Shown here one piece after another: positions 11,494-22,754 of a DNA stretch of 64,000 nucleotides (position 1 is the stretch's first letter; every line of letters starts with the position of its first letter). The stretch covers positions 76,351,299 through 76,415,298 of the forward strand of contig CM047815.1 of the NCBI GenBank assembly GCA_026214975.1, given 5' to 3'. Source of the DNA: Gentiana macrophylla. Lineage: Eukaryota > Streptophyta > Magnoliopsida > Gentianales > Gentianaceae. The translations under genes and the position numbers were made by a program. The notes under the pieces are model-generated. The model saw nothing but the letters and a program-made list of their open reading frames with translations, was not told where the DNA came from and searched no databases.

Positions 11494-12946
11494 CTAAATT
11501 ATGCCCCGGTAAACTGGTATAGACCGCCGGGTTTCCGGGGGTAGCTTTTCCTATCCCTAGATCTACATTGCTCGATTACGATTAAAATAAGTAAATTATG
11601 GGGTCTTTAAACATGTAGATTAACAAAAACACATAAATACGAACAGATCTACCATATTAAAGACAAAAGGGAACGTTCAAAACTTCATACCTTCAACAAT
11701 GAAGATCTAGCTCGTTCTACTCAAGCTAGAGATGATGGAGAAATGGAGGAAACCAGAAATAACTCTTCAAAAGCTTGAATAACTTTATTTCATCAAAATA
11801 TGTAATGTATTTGAAGAATTGATGATAATGTTAATCATCATATGAAAGCTTTCAGTATATGTGGCTTTATATAGATAGAATAGCCGACTTAAGACTCCCT
11901 AAAACCCTAACCGACCTAGATAATGCGGCAGAATCAATTTCATGTCCGACAAGTCCTCGGGTTACCAGCCCTAGCCCTCGGTAAACCGGGCTGACTTTTC
12001 TCCTTTTTCTTCAACAGTCTTCTTCTTGGACTTTAATCACTCGGCCCACTATACTTCTTTTGTTCCGGATCCTTTCTTCAATGCTACAGATCCGTTACAT
12101 CCTATAAAACACGCAAAATGAGACAAAACAATACCAAATCTTCGGGAAAATAACATAGATGCAGAATTATGATCCTAGAAACACTCATATAGCATTTAAC
12201 ATATATTCCACATAATAACGAGCCTATTTATCCTCTCTTGAGCAGAATTCGGGGTGAATAAGGGTATAATTATTGGCCATTTAGAGCGTTATCAGCAGTT
12301 ACCATTCAAATTCAAATTAAAATCACAGGATCTACACCTATAAATAGAGGACTCCTGATTCATATTGCAACAAGAAGAATAAAGAAGAATTCAGACGAAG
12401 CATTTAAGTTTTTGAGCAAGAATTTGATCAAAGTGCAATCTGACTCTGCTGATACATACAGAGCTATAATCTACTGATCAAGTTTTTCTTCAAGTGTTAA
12501 CTGCAATCAAGTTACATCTAGTTCATACACTTGAAGATCTTAAGCTACTCGTCTTATCATCCTGATCAGAAGCTTGCTGAAAGCTGAATCACTTTCTTGA
12601 TTCAACCCTTCTTTTTCAAGAAGTTTGCTGAAGACAGAGAAGCACTTTTGGAGAGTCAATAACTGTTGTTTTGTGGTGGAGCTGGTGAAGAGGCAATCCT
12701 ACCCTTCAAGGACCAGTGGATTACTTTGAAGCAGCAATCCTGCCTGTTTCTAGTGTTCAGTTTGTGAAGCCATAGCTATTGGTCAAGGACAAACAGTTTA
12801 GGGATTTTTGTAATAGCTACCTTAAGAATCACTAGTGAATTTCCTCCAACATCACAGGATAAGAGTGGACAGGCAAGATTACACCACATGGAACCACTAT
12901 AAAACTTGTCTGCTTTACTTTCTGCATTTACATTCTGCAATTTACT
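11494..12946. repeat. 1.45-kb direct duplication of 9795-11247
   Basis: From CTAAATTATGCC (9795 and 11494, offset 1699 bp) both copies run through the rest of the Athila-like LTR, across its outer edge, and into the solo LTR up to the ATTCTGCAATT motif. After that only the second copy continues into the true end of the solo LTR. Differences are scattered substitutions. The duplication therefore happened after the Athila-like element had inserted. Confidence 0.88.
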
Positions 12947-13230
12947 TTATTTGCATGCTTATCACATGAAATTGACTGAACTAGCTACTGAATCACACCA
13001 CTTTCACTACAGAGTATCTAATACTTAGTATCATATTTAAACAACAAGTAACAAGGCTTAATTTAATATATTCCGCTGCAACAAATTCAGAAGCTTTAAT
13101 AGTCAGCAGGCTACTGAGTGGTCAGTAGACTATTGACCCTGCTGAGTTTGTAAAACTCCAAAAAGTTTTTTTAAGTGTTAAGTTTATTCACCCCTCTAAA
13201 CTTAATCAAAGCCTTTTCAATGGACCAACA

Positions 13231-14161
13231 CAGACAAACACCATCCCCCACATTCCGCCTCTGCAAACCCTGGCCAATAGCAAGACACTCATGCAAACAT
13301 CGCCATAAAAAATGCTGAATACGTGGCTGAACCGGAAGCCGCCAACAGCTCCACCAAATCTTGCTTTGCCCTGTTGAAGTAGACGGCCCAGCTCCTAACG
13401 ACGGCCGATAGAGCGATAAGGCCAGGAAATATCCTGACCAAACAGCGTAGACTCCCCGCCGATCATAGTGCCAAATCTGCAGATCCGGATGCCACCAGGA
13501 GCCACAGTAGTCTCCAATATGGCATCTGCTTCCCAAGGTCTAAATAATTGCCGCACCCGCTGCACATCCCATACTCTGGAACCGGGTATAAAGAGATCTG
13601 AAATAGTGGAATCCGTCGGAAGCTCATGCCCTACGAAAGGTATGCGAAACGAAGGTTGCCTATTGACCCAGGCATCATGGAAGACATATACCGACTCCCT
13701 GTCCCCTACTCTCCATCTTATCCCATTGTACATGAGGTCCCGTCCCTCCAGAATACTACGCCACAAGTAAGACGGTCTCGCCCCCAACCCAGCTGCAAGA
13801 ATCGTGCTATCCTCAAAATACTTCGCATGTAATACCTGTGCCGCCAGAGAAACCGGACTGGTCAGGATTCTCCGGGACTACTTTGCCAACAGTTCCAGAT
13901 TAAAACATTCCAAGTCTCGAAATCCCAGGCCCCCTAAATTCTTCGGCAGACAGCAAACCTCCCAGTTCTTCCAATGTCTCTTGCGTTTATTATCCGTGTC
14001 TCCCCAAAAGAAACCTCGAATCATTTGCTCAAATTCTCTGATTAGAATGGTGGGAATCTTAAAGCACTGCATAATATACGTGGGTATGGCCTTGAGAGCT
14101 GACTTAATAAATACCTCATTGCCTGCCGGCAAGAGTAGTTTGTCTTTCCATCCAGCTACCT
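13231..14161 (-). pseudogene. LINE ORF2: end of reverse transcriptase and start of zinc knuckle
   Basis: Minus strand. It begins at the TRIM junction with A-G-W-K-D-K-L-L, followed by L1-typical segments: A-L-K-A-I-P-T-Y, the W-G-D/W-K region, then G-L-G-F-R-D-L. The frame changes near 13878 and again near 13400. The W-R-V-G-D-R and F-H-D-A-W-V segments (13787-13395) are the usual connector before zf-RVT. The stretch from 13536 leads to Q-P-R-I-Q-H-F-L-W-R and G-D-G-V-C-L, the first half of the knuckle completed at 5234. At least two frameshifts make it a pseudogene. Confidence 0.85.
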
Positions 14162-14336
14162 TAACAGAATAATAGAAAAAGATATTGTATTGTGTTGCTT
14201 TGAGTGAATACAATAGTAGGCTATTTATACTAATAGTCATAATGTGAACATAATAATAACCATAATGAGATTGTTTATAATCAATTATTTTCCTAATTTT
14301 CTATATCTAGAATATTTTATGTCATTATGTCTAACA
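14162..14336 (-). repeat. 3' LTR of the TRIM
   Basis: 175 bp, almost identical to 21284-21456. On the minus strand it starts TGTTAGACATAATG and ends TTCTGTTA. Confidence 0.92.
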
Positions 14337-14346
14337 CGCCCCCGCA
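14337..14346 (-). promoter_or_regulatory. Polypurine tract of the TRIM
   Basis: Minus-strand TGCGGGGGCG directly before the 3' LTR, the expected primer for plus-strand DNA synthesis. Confidence 0.75.
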
Positions 14347-15155
14347 ATCACATGGTAGTGCAACGAACATGGTGATTGGCTCGCAATGAATGACTTAAGT
14401 CCTGGGTGACTGCGACAACTCTGCATATCAATCAGCATCAACTTCTTCTCAACTTGATAGTGCTTGAATAAAAGCTAGTGGGATGGACCCTAAAAAAATA
14501 CATGGAGGGATATACCCTAAAAAAAGACACGAGGAGGGATTTACCCTTAAAAAAAATTGAGGGATATACCCTAAAATAAAAAACGATAGAGAAAATCAAG
14601 TTAGTGAAAAGTCGAATTGCCGATGAAACAAGAAACAATTGAATTTGACCATGAGAAAGAAAGGGGCTTAGAAAAAGAAATTGATTGGGAGACCATCACC
14701 GTTAAACAAAATGAACTAGGTGTTGATGGGGTTGGATCGACAATAATGACCCAAAAAAAAATTTATTTTATTTTGATATTAATATAATAATAACAATAAT
14801 AATAGAAGAGGGGTGGTGGGAGGGAGGGTGGACGGGAAAGAAAAGCCGGCGGCTGTTGGTGGTGCAATAGATTACCATGTCCGTGAATCTCCTTAATATG
14901 CATGTGGATGTATGAATCTTGAAGAAAAAAGAAAGAAAAAAAAGAAAGAACGAGAAATAAAGCAAAGTAGAGATTAGGAGGTGGGACTTGTGAAATAAGA
15001 AAGCAAAGATAGTGGTTAAAAGAAATTAAAGTGCTGATTTTTAGAGGTGAGCTGACAGATAGAAAAATGACCGGCCGAAGAACAAGCAGGAAAAAGAAAT
15101 TCGAGAAGAAAAGATAAATAAAAGAGAAAAAAAACTTAAGAACGGAGGGGTGAGG
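14347..15155 (-). other. TRIM interior, left part, non-coding
   Basis: No ORF. A diverged tandem phrase GGAGGGATATACCCT recurs three or four times between about 14480 and 14575. Purine-rich sequence follows. The end at 15151-15155 (TGAGG) is the target site of the copia insertion. Confidence 0.6.
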
Positions 15156-15900
15156 TGTTGTATTTTGAGGGTGTGAAGATTGATCACCAATGTCTTGAAT
15201 TCCAACAAATATAGAAGATGTTCGGATCCTCGCAGTTTCACGATAAATCGTTGTCCTTCTTAAATTATTCGACCCAATACTTTGTCCCGGGTATCACGAA
15301 TATTTAAGTGAGATATAAACTGAGAGTTTTTCCTTTAAGTCTGGACAAAGATCTTAAAGAGCACTTAGAAGTATTAAGTTATATGGAATGTTTAACAAGG
15401 ATGCTTACAATTGTTATTCTTATTTTTTAACAATGTATACTTGCTAATATATAGCACTTAGATCTGAAAAAGAGCAAAGGAATACGTCCTTCAAGTGATT
15501 GAAACCAAAGGAAAAGGTATCATTTGGTTGTACCCACTTAAAACGGCCAAAAGACACCAAAAATCAGTTTTTCCGACCACAGGTGCCCATCCGTACGGAT
15601 GCAGTTATCATCCGACGGATAAGTTCTGATATCAAAATTTTACATTTTCAGCCATCTATCCGTACGGATAGATTCTTATCCGTACGGATAACTCTCATCC
15701 GTACGGATAGATTCTTATCCGTACGGATATCTCTCAATCAGAAAATTTGGATTTTCATTTCACATCCGTACACTAGTAAACACTTATATAAGCGTGCACT
15801 CCGCACCTCCATACTTATATTTTAGCTTTACGAGCATAACCACCCTTGTACTAAACCCCGATAACCTCAATGGCTTGTGATTATACTTAAATCGCCAACA
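15156..15900 (-). repeat. 3' LTR of the copia element
   Basis: It differs from the 5' LTR at only a few positions, several of them clustered at 15530-15630. It carries the ATCCGTACGGAT array (15589-15730) and a palindromic CTTATATAAG TATA element near 15785. Confidence 0.95.
15589..15730. repeat. ATCCGTACGGAT palindrome array, 3' LTR copy
   Basis: Five perfect or near-perfect copies of a 12-bp CG-centred palindrome spaced 15-50 bp apart, plus a decayed ATCCGACGGAT near 15610. On the minus strand, the transcribed strand, the array lies downstream of the likely TATA, so it would form small hairpins in the RNA leader. Confidence 0.9.
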
Positions 15901-15910
15901 TTCCTTCCCC
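15901..15910 (-). promoter_or_regulatory. Polypurine tract of the copia element
   Basis: Minus-strand GGGGAAGGAA immediately before TGTTGGCGAT, the start of the 3' LTR. Confidence 0.85.
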
Positions 15911-16435
15911 ATTTAAGTGTAATCCTTGGTTTAGTATAAACAACAATCATAATATAAACCAACTCATGCTTCAATGAAAATATCACGAAGATTGAATTTC
16001 CACCTAGTATTATTACACGCAAATATTCGAGTATTGGGGTGTGACTAAGCATTGAACCCCTTTACACATTTTGAATACATGTACATAACAATACACATGA
16101 ACTGAGACTACTTCAAAGTATTATTCTTGACACCATTTATTGAAATCCGGCCTTGTGTCCATATCCATTCTTGAGCATATAGAAAGTCAACCCAACTTTC
16201 CTTGAAGCGGTCATACCTTAAACTCATATAGGTGAATCTTTAATTTACCGTGCACCTGCATTAGCACTCTCAAAAGATTCATTAAGAAGGTAAACTTCAA
16301 CCTAACTTCACAGGTTTATTGCACATACTTTCGGGATTAATACATGTGCTCAAGTTCTCAATAACAGGCTTACCACATTGAATTTAGCCTAAGGCATTGT
16401 AACAAAGGGAGATTGGGCGTCCTATTATCAGAAAC
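15911..16435 (-). other. 3' untranslated spacer of the copia element
   Basis: Between the pol stop (16436) and the polypurine tract. I see no ORF of a known family; A/T-rich. Confidence 0.6.
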
Positions 16436-19400
16436 TTATACAGGTTGTAGACCCATCCCGACAACCGACTTTTGTAATAAGTCCTTAGCTAATCCTTTCG
16501 TCAAATGATCAACTAAATTCCTTTGAAATCTCACATACACAACCGATATCACCCCGTGAGAGATCAACTCACGTACCGCGCTATGTCTAACACCTAAGTG
16601 TCGCGAATTTCCATTATACACTTGACTATATGCTTTAGACAGTGTAGATGAGCTATCACAATGGATAGATATTGGTGATATTGGTTTAGGCCATAAAGGA
16701 ATTTCATGAATCAAATTCCTAAGCCATTCTGCCTCTTTACCGGCTGCTGCCAAGGCAATGAACTCCGACTCCATAGTCGAGCTAGATATACATGTCTGTT
16801 TCTTAGAAGCCCAAGAAATGGCACCTCCACCTAAAACAAACACCCATCCACTAGTAGAAGAATGATCTTCTATATTAGATATCCAACTAGCATCTGAATA
16901 TCCTTCAATCACCGAAGGATATGCAACATAAGTCAAACCAAAGTCTTTGGTAGACTTAAGATATCTCAATACACGAACAACCGCTCTCCAATGACAGTTT
17001 CCTGGGTTACTGGTATATCTACTTAGTTTCCCAACTGCATAGGCAATATCCGGTCGTGTACTAGTCATTGCATACATCAAACAACCAATGACTCGTTAAT
17101 ATTCAAGTTGATTCACGGTTTCACCTTTATTAGGTCCAAGTTTCTCATGAGGCTCCATGGGAGAATTTGCCGGAGTACAATTTTCACAATTAAACTTTTT
17201 CAACACTTTCTCAATATAATGAGACTGTGTTAGTGAAAACCCTCCTTGATTTCTTTTAATTTAAATACCCAGAATAACATCTGCCTCCCCCATGTCTTTC
17301 ATAGAGAATCTAGAAGATAAGAGTTCTTTACACTTATCAACCTGACTTTGGTTCGTACCAAAAATCAACATGTTATCGACATATAGACAGATTATCACGC
17401 CATTGCCGGTATCATCAAATCTACTATAAATACACTTGTCCGACTGATTGAGTTTAAACCCACTATCCAAGACAACCTCATCAAACTTTTGATGCCATTG
17501 TTTAGGAGCTTGTTTAAGTCCATTCAACGATTTTACAAGTTTACATACCTTATGCTCGTTACCGGGCATAATAAATCCTTCCGGTTGCTTCATGTATATT
17601 TCCTCATCCAAATCTCCATTTAGAAACGTTGTTTTAACGTCCATTTGATGGATCACCAAGTTATGAATTGCGGCTAAGGCAATCAATAACCTGATTGAGG
17701 AGATTCTAGCAACGGGAGCATAAGTATCGAAATAATCGATACCTTCCTTTTGCCTAAAGCTTTGTATAACTATCCGGGCTTTATATCGGTCAGCAGTACC
17801 GTCAACTCTCATTTTCCTTTTGAAAATCCACTTGCAACCTAATGGTTTGCAACCTCGTGGTAAATCTGTAAGAATCCACGTATTGTTACCCATTATGGAA
17901 TCCATCTCGTCATTGATGGCTTCTTTCCAAAATGATACATCCTGAGATCCCATCGCCTCAGAAAATGTTCTTGGATCATCCTCAATATTGTAACAATATG
18001 AGTATTGATATTCAACTTCATTTCTCGAACCTTCCACCAAATAAGTGACAAAATCCGGTGGAAATGATTTTGCTATTCTAGCCCTCTTACTTCTTTGAAG
18101 TTCAGAAGGCTCAACTTGAGAATCATTATTCTCCACATTCTCCACTCCAACTATCGTAGGAGCAATATCCTTTGGTCTAGGAATAGATGTAAATCTATTC
18201 TCATCAAATATGGCATCACGTGATTCTATAACCGAATGTGCAGCCACATAATCACTAGGTTCTATAACATAAAACCTATAAGCCTTGGAATGACTAGCAT
18301 ATCCAATGAAAATGCAATCGATGCCTCTTTCTCCTAAAGTTTTAATTTTAGGACCGGGAAGTCTAACAACCGCCCTGCAGCCCCAAACTTTTAAATAATT
18401 CAAGTTTGGTTTCTTTTTGAACCAAAGTTCATACGGGGTAGAAGAATTCCTTTTATTAGGAATTATGTTTAGTAGATAACAGGCCGTTAACATGGCCTCA
18501 CCCCAAAATCCACTGCTCAATCCTGAGTAGGATAACATGGAATTTACCATCTCTTTTAGAGTACGGTTCTTCCTCTCCGCAATGCCATTTTGTTGTGGCG
18601 TATACGGTGCAGTCACCTCGTGTATAATACCAAACGACCCGAAGTAGGTTGGATCATAGTATTCTCCACCTCTATCGGTACGGAAACGTTTAATACTAGA
18701 ATTCAATTGTAATTCTACTTCACTTTTATAAATCTTGAATTTATCAAGAGCCTCATCTTTAGTATTAAGTAAATACACATAACAAAACGAGTATTATCAT
18801 CTATAAATGTAATCACATACTTCTTATTTCCCAAAGATGGTGATGCATTAAAATCACATAAATCACTATGGATAAGTTCTAAAATTATAGACGATCTTCC
18901 AACACCACGAAATGGTTGTCTTACAATTTTATTAAGCATACAAGTAGTACACTTATCCATATTGATATCAAACGGGGGAATCAAAGCAATTTTAGACATA
19001 ACATGCATACGTTTATAATGCACGTGTCCTAACCGAGAATGCCATAACTTTGAGATATTAACATCAGAAATATGCATAACTTGATTAACTTTATTGTTAA
19101 CAATATTAAGCATAAACATATCATTACACAAATATCCAAAACCAACAAATACACCATGTTTTGACAAAATAAACCTATCGGACTCATAAACTTGTCTGTA
19201 GCCCGATTTACACAACAGTGCACCCGATACAAGGTTTTTCCGAATGCACGGAACAAATAAAACATTAAATAGTTTTACACACTTTCCAGAACTGAAATTT
19301 ATAGTAATAGTTCCATGACCACATATTACAGCCTTCGACTCGTTTCCCATTTTCAAAATGGATCCATCATTCACCGGTTCAAAATCTTCAAACCAGCGTT

Positions 19401-20409
19401 GATCCTTGCATACATGCCTTGTTGCTCCCGAGTCGATCCACCACGAAACATCATCATCCTGCATATAAAATGCTTCAGAAATAAATGGCACATAATTCAT
19501 AACCGAATTAATACCAAAATTAACATTCTGACCTTGATGTTTGGGTGGTCCTTGATCTTTCGACCCCTGTTCTGGACCCTTGTTCTTTCGGTTCTTCCGC
19601 ACTCGGCAATCAGCCTTGTAGAGCCCTGTTTTGCCACAAACCCAACAGGCCCCTTTTGGCCTTTTTCCGGATTCATTGTTGCCAGCCTTGAATGGTTTCT
19701 TTTTCTTACCATTACCTTTTCCCTTGTTAGTTTTGGAACACTCCCCGGCCTCCATTACATGAATGGATGTCGATTCATCAATTTCTTTTCCCTTGGTTTT
19801 CACACCCTCCGGCGCCCTGAGGGATTCCTCGATACGCAGGTGGCTACCAAGTTCAACCAAGGAGAGTTCTTCCTTTTTTTGTTTTAACATATGCTTAAAA
19901 TCTTTCCATGATGGTGGTAGTTTATCAATGATACTAGAAACAGAAATGGATTCATCCATTTCCATTTTGTGTTGTGCAAACTGGCCTAAAATGCGTTGAA
20001 GTTCATTGAATTGTTCAATTACAGACCGTGTATCTACCATCATGTCTTTCATGAAATTACCAACTAGAAACTTTTTAGCGGATGCATCTTCATTTAAGTA
20101 CTTAGTTTCTAGTTCATCCCATAATTCTTTTGCAGATGCAAAGTTTTGATAAATATCAAACAACGAATCAGACATACCATTTACAATGTGACCACGACAG
20201 ATGTAGTCATCATTTTCCCACTTGTTCCGCCTTCGTAATTCCTCCAATGGTGCATCATCATCAACTTCTGGTATCTCTGTGCTAAGAACATATACCACTT
20301 TCAAAGTTGTGAGAAGGAAATGCATCTTTCTTTGCCACCTCCGGAAATCAACGCCTTCAAACTTGTCTAGTTTCCCGAAATTCATCATCAAATCCTTTGC
20401 ATTCACCAT
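16436..20409 (-). pseudogene. Copia gag-pol polyprotein, disrupted
   Basis: One polyprotein in copia order. Gag runs from the ATG at 20409, 28 nt after the 5' LTR. Its zinc knuckle CWVCGKTGLYKADC has Leu in place of the usual His. Protease has WWIDSGA. Integrase has H-x-H/C-x-C (LWHSRLGH...CTTC), then D (IHSDLCD), D (RTDRGGE) and E (NGIAERK). RT follows; its catalytic motif reads YVDN instead of YVDD. RNase H ends near 16436. A frameshift lies between 18715 and 18778 in integrase, and in-frame TAA codons lie near 17258 and 17087 (after I-L-G-I and Q-L-E-Y). Few lesions and near-identical LTRs suggest recent loss. The product would act in cytoplasmic virus-like particles. Confidence 0.93.
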
Positions 20410-20437
20410 TGTGATCAAAACAATAATTTAAGAAGAA

Positions 20438-21183
20438 TGTTGTATTTTGAGGGTGTGAAGATTGATCACCAATGTCTTGAATTCCTGCAAATATAGAAGA
20501 TGTTCGGATCCTCGCAGTTTCACGATAAATCGTTGTCCTTCTTAAATTATTCGACCCAATACTTTGTCCCGGGTATCACGAATATTTAAGTGAGATATAA
20601 ACTGAGAGTTTTTCCTTTAAGTCTGGACAAAGATCTTAAAGAGCACTTAGAAGTATTAAGTTATATGGAATGTTTAACAAGGATGCTTACAATTGTTATT
20701 CTTATTTTTTAACAATGTATACTTGCTAATATATAGCACTTAGATCTGAAAAAGAGCAAAGGAATACGTCCTTCAAGTGATTGAAACCAAAGGAAAAGGT
20801 ACCATTTGGTTGTACCCACTTAAAAGCGGCCAAAAGACACCAAAAATCGATTTTTCCGACCACGGTGCCCATCCGTACGGATGCAGTTATCATCCGGACG
20901 GATAAGTTACAGTATCAAAATTTTACATTTTCAGCCATCTATCCGTACGGATAGATTCTTATCCGTACGGATAACTCTCATCCGTACGGATAGATTCTTA
21001 TCCGTACGGATATCTCTCAATCAGAAAATTTGGATTTTCATTTCACATCCGTACACTAGTAAACACTTATATAAGCGTGCACTCCGCACCTCCATACTTA
21101 TATTTTAGCTTTACGAGCATAACCACCCTTGTACTAAACCCCGATAACCTCAATGGCTTGTGATTATACTTAAATCACCAACA
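20438..21183 (-). repeat. 5' LTR of the copia element
   Basis: 746 bp. The minus-strand sequence just after it (TTCTTCTTAAATTATTG) does not match tRNA-iMet, and gag starts 28 nt downstream. Confidence 0.95.
20871..21012. repeat. ATCCGTACGGAT palindrome array, 5' LTR copy
   Basis: Same array as 15589-15730, with the decayed member reading ATCCGGACGGAT here. Confidence 0.9.
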
Positions 21184-21188
21184 TGAGG

Positions 21189-21269
21189 ATTCGTATAGAT
21201 TAGTGTAACGAACCCCCACCCGAACGGATTCTTGAAAGTTTGCTCAGGATCTAAACGACGTTAGTCTCA
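21189..21269 (-). other. TRIM interior, right part, non-coding
   Basis: Short leader between the copia insertion and the primer site; no ORF. Confidence 0.6.
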
Positions 21270-21283
21270 GAGCTCTGATACCA
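21270..21283 (-). promoter_or_regulatory. tRNA-iMet primer-binding site of the TRIM
   Basis: Minus-strand TGGTATCAGAGCTC directly adjoining the 5' LTR end (21284), the usual copia/TRIM primer complement. Confidence 0.93.
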
Positions 21284-21456
21284 TAACAGAATAATAGAAA
21301 AAGATATTGTATTGCGTTGTTTTGATTGAATACAATAGTAGGCTATTTATACTAATAGTCATAATGTGAACATAATAATAACCATAATGAGATTGATTAC
21401 AATCAATTATTTTCCTAATTTTCTATATCTAAAATATTATGTCATTATGTCTAACA
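21284..21456 (-). repeat. 5' LTR of the TRIM
   Basis: 173 bp, partner of 14162-14336; the outer TACCT duplication follows at 21457. Confidence 0.92.
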
Positions 21457-21461
21457 TACCT

Positions 21462-21501
21462 TTTTACGAATTTTATCTCTCAGAAAAGCAAACACTTGAC
21501 G
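21462..21501 (-). pseudogene. LINE ORF2 fragment upstream of the TRIM
   Basis: About 40 bp that continue the LINE reading frame on the minus strand (Q-V-F-A-F-L-R-D-K-I-R-K-K followed by V-A-G-W-K at 14161). It ends at the 5' truncation point next to the 18-bp duplication. Confidence 0.8.
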
Positions 21502-21519
21502 CTTATACCATCTAAAACT

Positions 21520-22749
21520 AATCTAATTTTTTTTCTTTATCTTATACTATCTAAATCTAACTATAATTTTAAACACTCTTTAACATTCTTATAGCATCAT
21601 TTTTTTTCTACATTATGTCATCTAAATCTAATCTTATATTTTTTTTTCTTTATCTTACACATTCAAAATTAAACACCACAAAAACGATTGTACGTTCGAA
21701 ACATGCTTGCACCATTATTTTTTCCTACCTTGTATATCTAAATATAAAAGTTAAACAGCTCAAAAATAAACTTATGCTTCTTTTATTATGTATTTATTTA
21801 AAGGGAAAAACATACTATAAAATATTTCGTGACTAGATGCACGATTATTGAAATTCTTTTGTATTGATTTTTTTTTTCTTGTGAAAATATGTTTATATTC
21901 ATTTGAAATTAATGAAAACCAACACCACCCCGTTATAGATTCCTAGGTCCGTTAGTGCGTGTCTGAGAGATTGTAAATGAAAGGTTGTAATGTGAGTCAT
22001 TTAGTAAAACATATATATTTACAATGATTTTGAGTAAAATTTGTCTTTATGCTACTACGGTTTGTAACATTCTTATGTCATTTGTTATAACAATATTTAT
22101 TACAAACGTTGTGTTGTGTTGTGTTGTAGAATCGTTAGAATAGTATCAGGCATCGAGTAGTGATACATCCACTACATATATCTATTACATTTTATACTAC
22201 ACACTCTTATCATGATTGATTATGACACATCAATTTATTAATCCTACACAGTACTCAATGATTCGATCACATGTTATGGCATATTTGGTTGTGCATATAT
22301 CATTTTTCCTCCGAGCATCAGGTGGCCCAAGTGGCAAAACCCCATAAGGTGTTATGACAAGAGGAGAAAATGGTAGGACAAGCAGTTGGATCAGAAAAAG
22401 GGCACAGCATATAAACTAACACCGATAGTGGAAAACATTAACAGGGTTCACGCTCCATTTTTATGTATTTACTTTATTGCCTTTTGTTCTTTATCTTTTC
22501 AGCAGTGTTTTCTTGGCTCTTGTTGAATTATTTTGAAGTTTCAAACACAGTTTTTTCAAAGTAGTTCAGAGATGATTCCAAACTTTCCCAAAAAAAAACT
22601 TACGATGTGCCAGAGTGGGAATGAGACAATACATAACCCTATTATTCTTTTTCAAATTACTTTTAGGAAACTTTTTCAAATTATTTAAATTTATACAACT
22701 AATGTGTGTTTTGCAGTATTACATTTAATATATAAACTATAGATAAATA
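21520..22749. other. A/T-rich intergenic stretch with MITE-like remnants
   Basis: No coding region. Two rough tandem phrases (TATACTATCTAAATCTAA-type) lie at 21500-21660. The segment near 21967-22120 (GAGAGATTGTAAATGAAAGG...GTTTGTAACATTC) resembles, in inverse orientation, 63217-63385, so a diverged MITE family is likely. TGGCCCAAGTGG near 22323 is a possible box A, but no box B follows. Confidence 0.4.
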
Positions 22750-22754
22750 CTAGT

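Larger units (their letters stand above)
5235..13230 (+). mobile_element. Solo LTR, Sirevirus-like copia, carrying a nested element
   Basis: Termini TGTTAGACAT (5235) and GGACCAACA (13230) with a perfect 5-bp duplication CAGAC (5230-5234, 13231-13235), inserted in the LINE zinc-knuckle codons. Without the nested element (6027-10595) and the duplication, about 1.7 kb of non-coding sequence remains with one TATA box and a TTCACCCCTCTAAACTT tract near the 3' end, which is typical of Sirevirus copia LTRs. There is no primer site, polypurine tract or ORF, so it is a solo LTR left by LTR-LTR recombination. The Sirevirus label is an inference from the terminal motif. Confidence 0.85.
15156..21183 (-). 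mobile_element. Nearly complete Ty1/copia element
   Basis: 6028 bp with the perfect duplication TGAGG (15151-15155, 21184-21188). LTRs of 745-746 bp (15156-15900, 20438-21183) are nearly identical, which points to a recent insertion. They start and end TGTTG...CAACA. The minus strand carries gag-protease-integrase-RT-RNase H in copia order. It is the youngest layer of this nest, lying in a TRIM inside a LINE. Confidence 0.95.
14162..21456 (-). mobile_element. Small copia TRIM, split by a full copia element
   Basis: Terminal repeats of 175 and 173 bp (14162-14336, 21284-21456) with the perfect duplication TACCT (14157-14161, 21457-21461), inserted in the LINE. A 14-bp tRNA-iMet primer site abuts the right LTR and a G-rich polypurine tract abuts the left one, so the element reads on the minus strand. 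Without the nested 6-kb copia element it is about 1.26 kb with no ORF. Termini are TG...TA rather than TG...CA, a known but uncommon LTR end type. Confidence 0.92.
4425..21501 (-). mobile_element. L1-type LINE, 5'-truncated, host of a 15-kb insertion nest
   Basis: Three collinear minus-strand pieces (21501-21462, 14161-13231, 5234-4425; about 1.8 kb together) encode the C-terminal half of an L1 ORF2. The 3' end runs into a poly(A) tract (poly-T on plus near 4424-4433). An 18-bp target duplication, CTTATACCATTTAAAACT at 4407-4424 and the same with one mismatch at 21502-21519, flanks the whole. Target-primed reverse transcription explains the long duplication, poly(A) and 5' truncation. The pieces rejoin in frame after removing the insertions with TACCT and CAGAC duplications. 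Confidence 0.93.

Noticed and set aside
13468..14172. Plus-strand ORFs over LINE sequence
   Set aside because: The minus strand gives clear LINE RT motifs; the plus frames are shadows.
15589..15730. CRISPR-like array
   Set aside because: The repeats are 12-bp palindromes with irregular and themselves repeated spacers inside a plant LTR.
19315..19999. Plus-strand ORFs of up to 190 codons
   Set aside because: They lie antisense to the copia gag and knuckle coding region and have no domain features.
22262..22450. Possible SINE with box A TGGCCCAAGTGG
   Set aside because: No box B and no flanking duplication.
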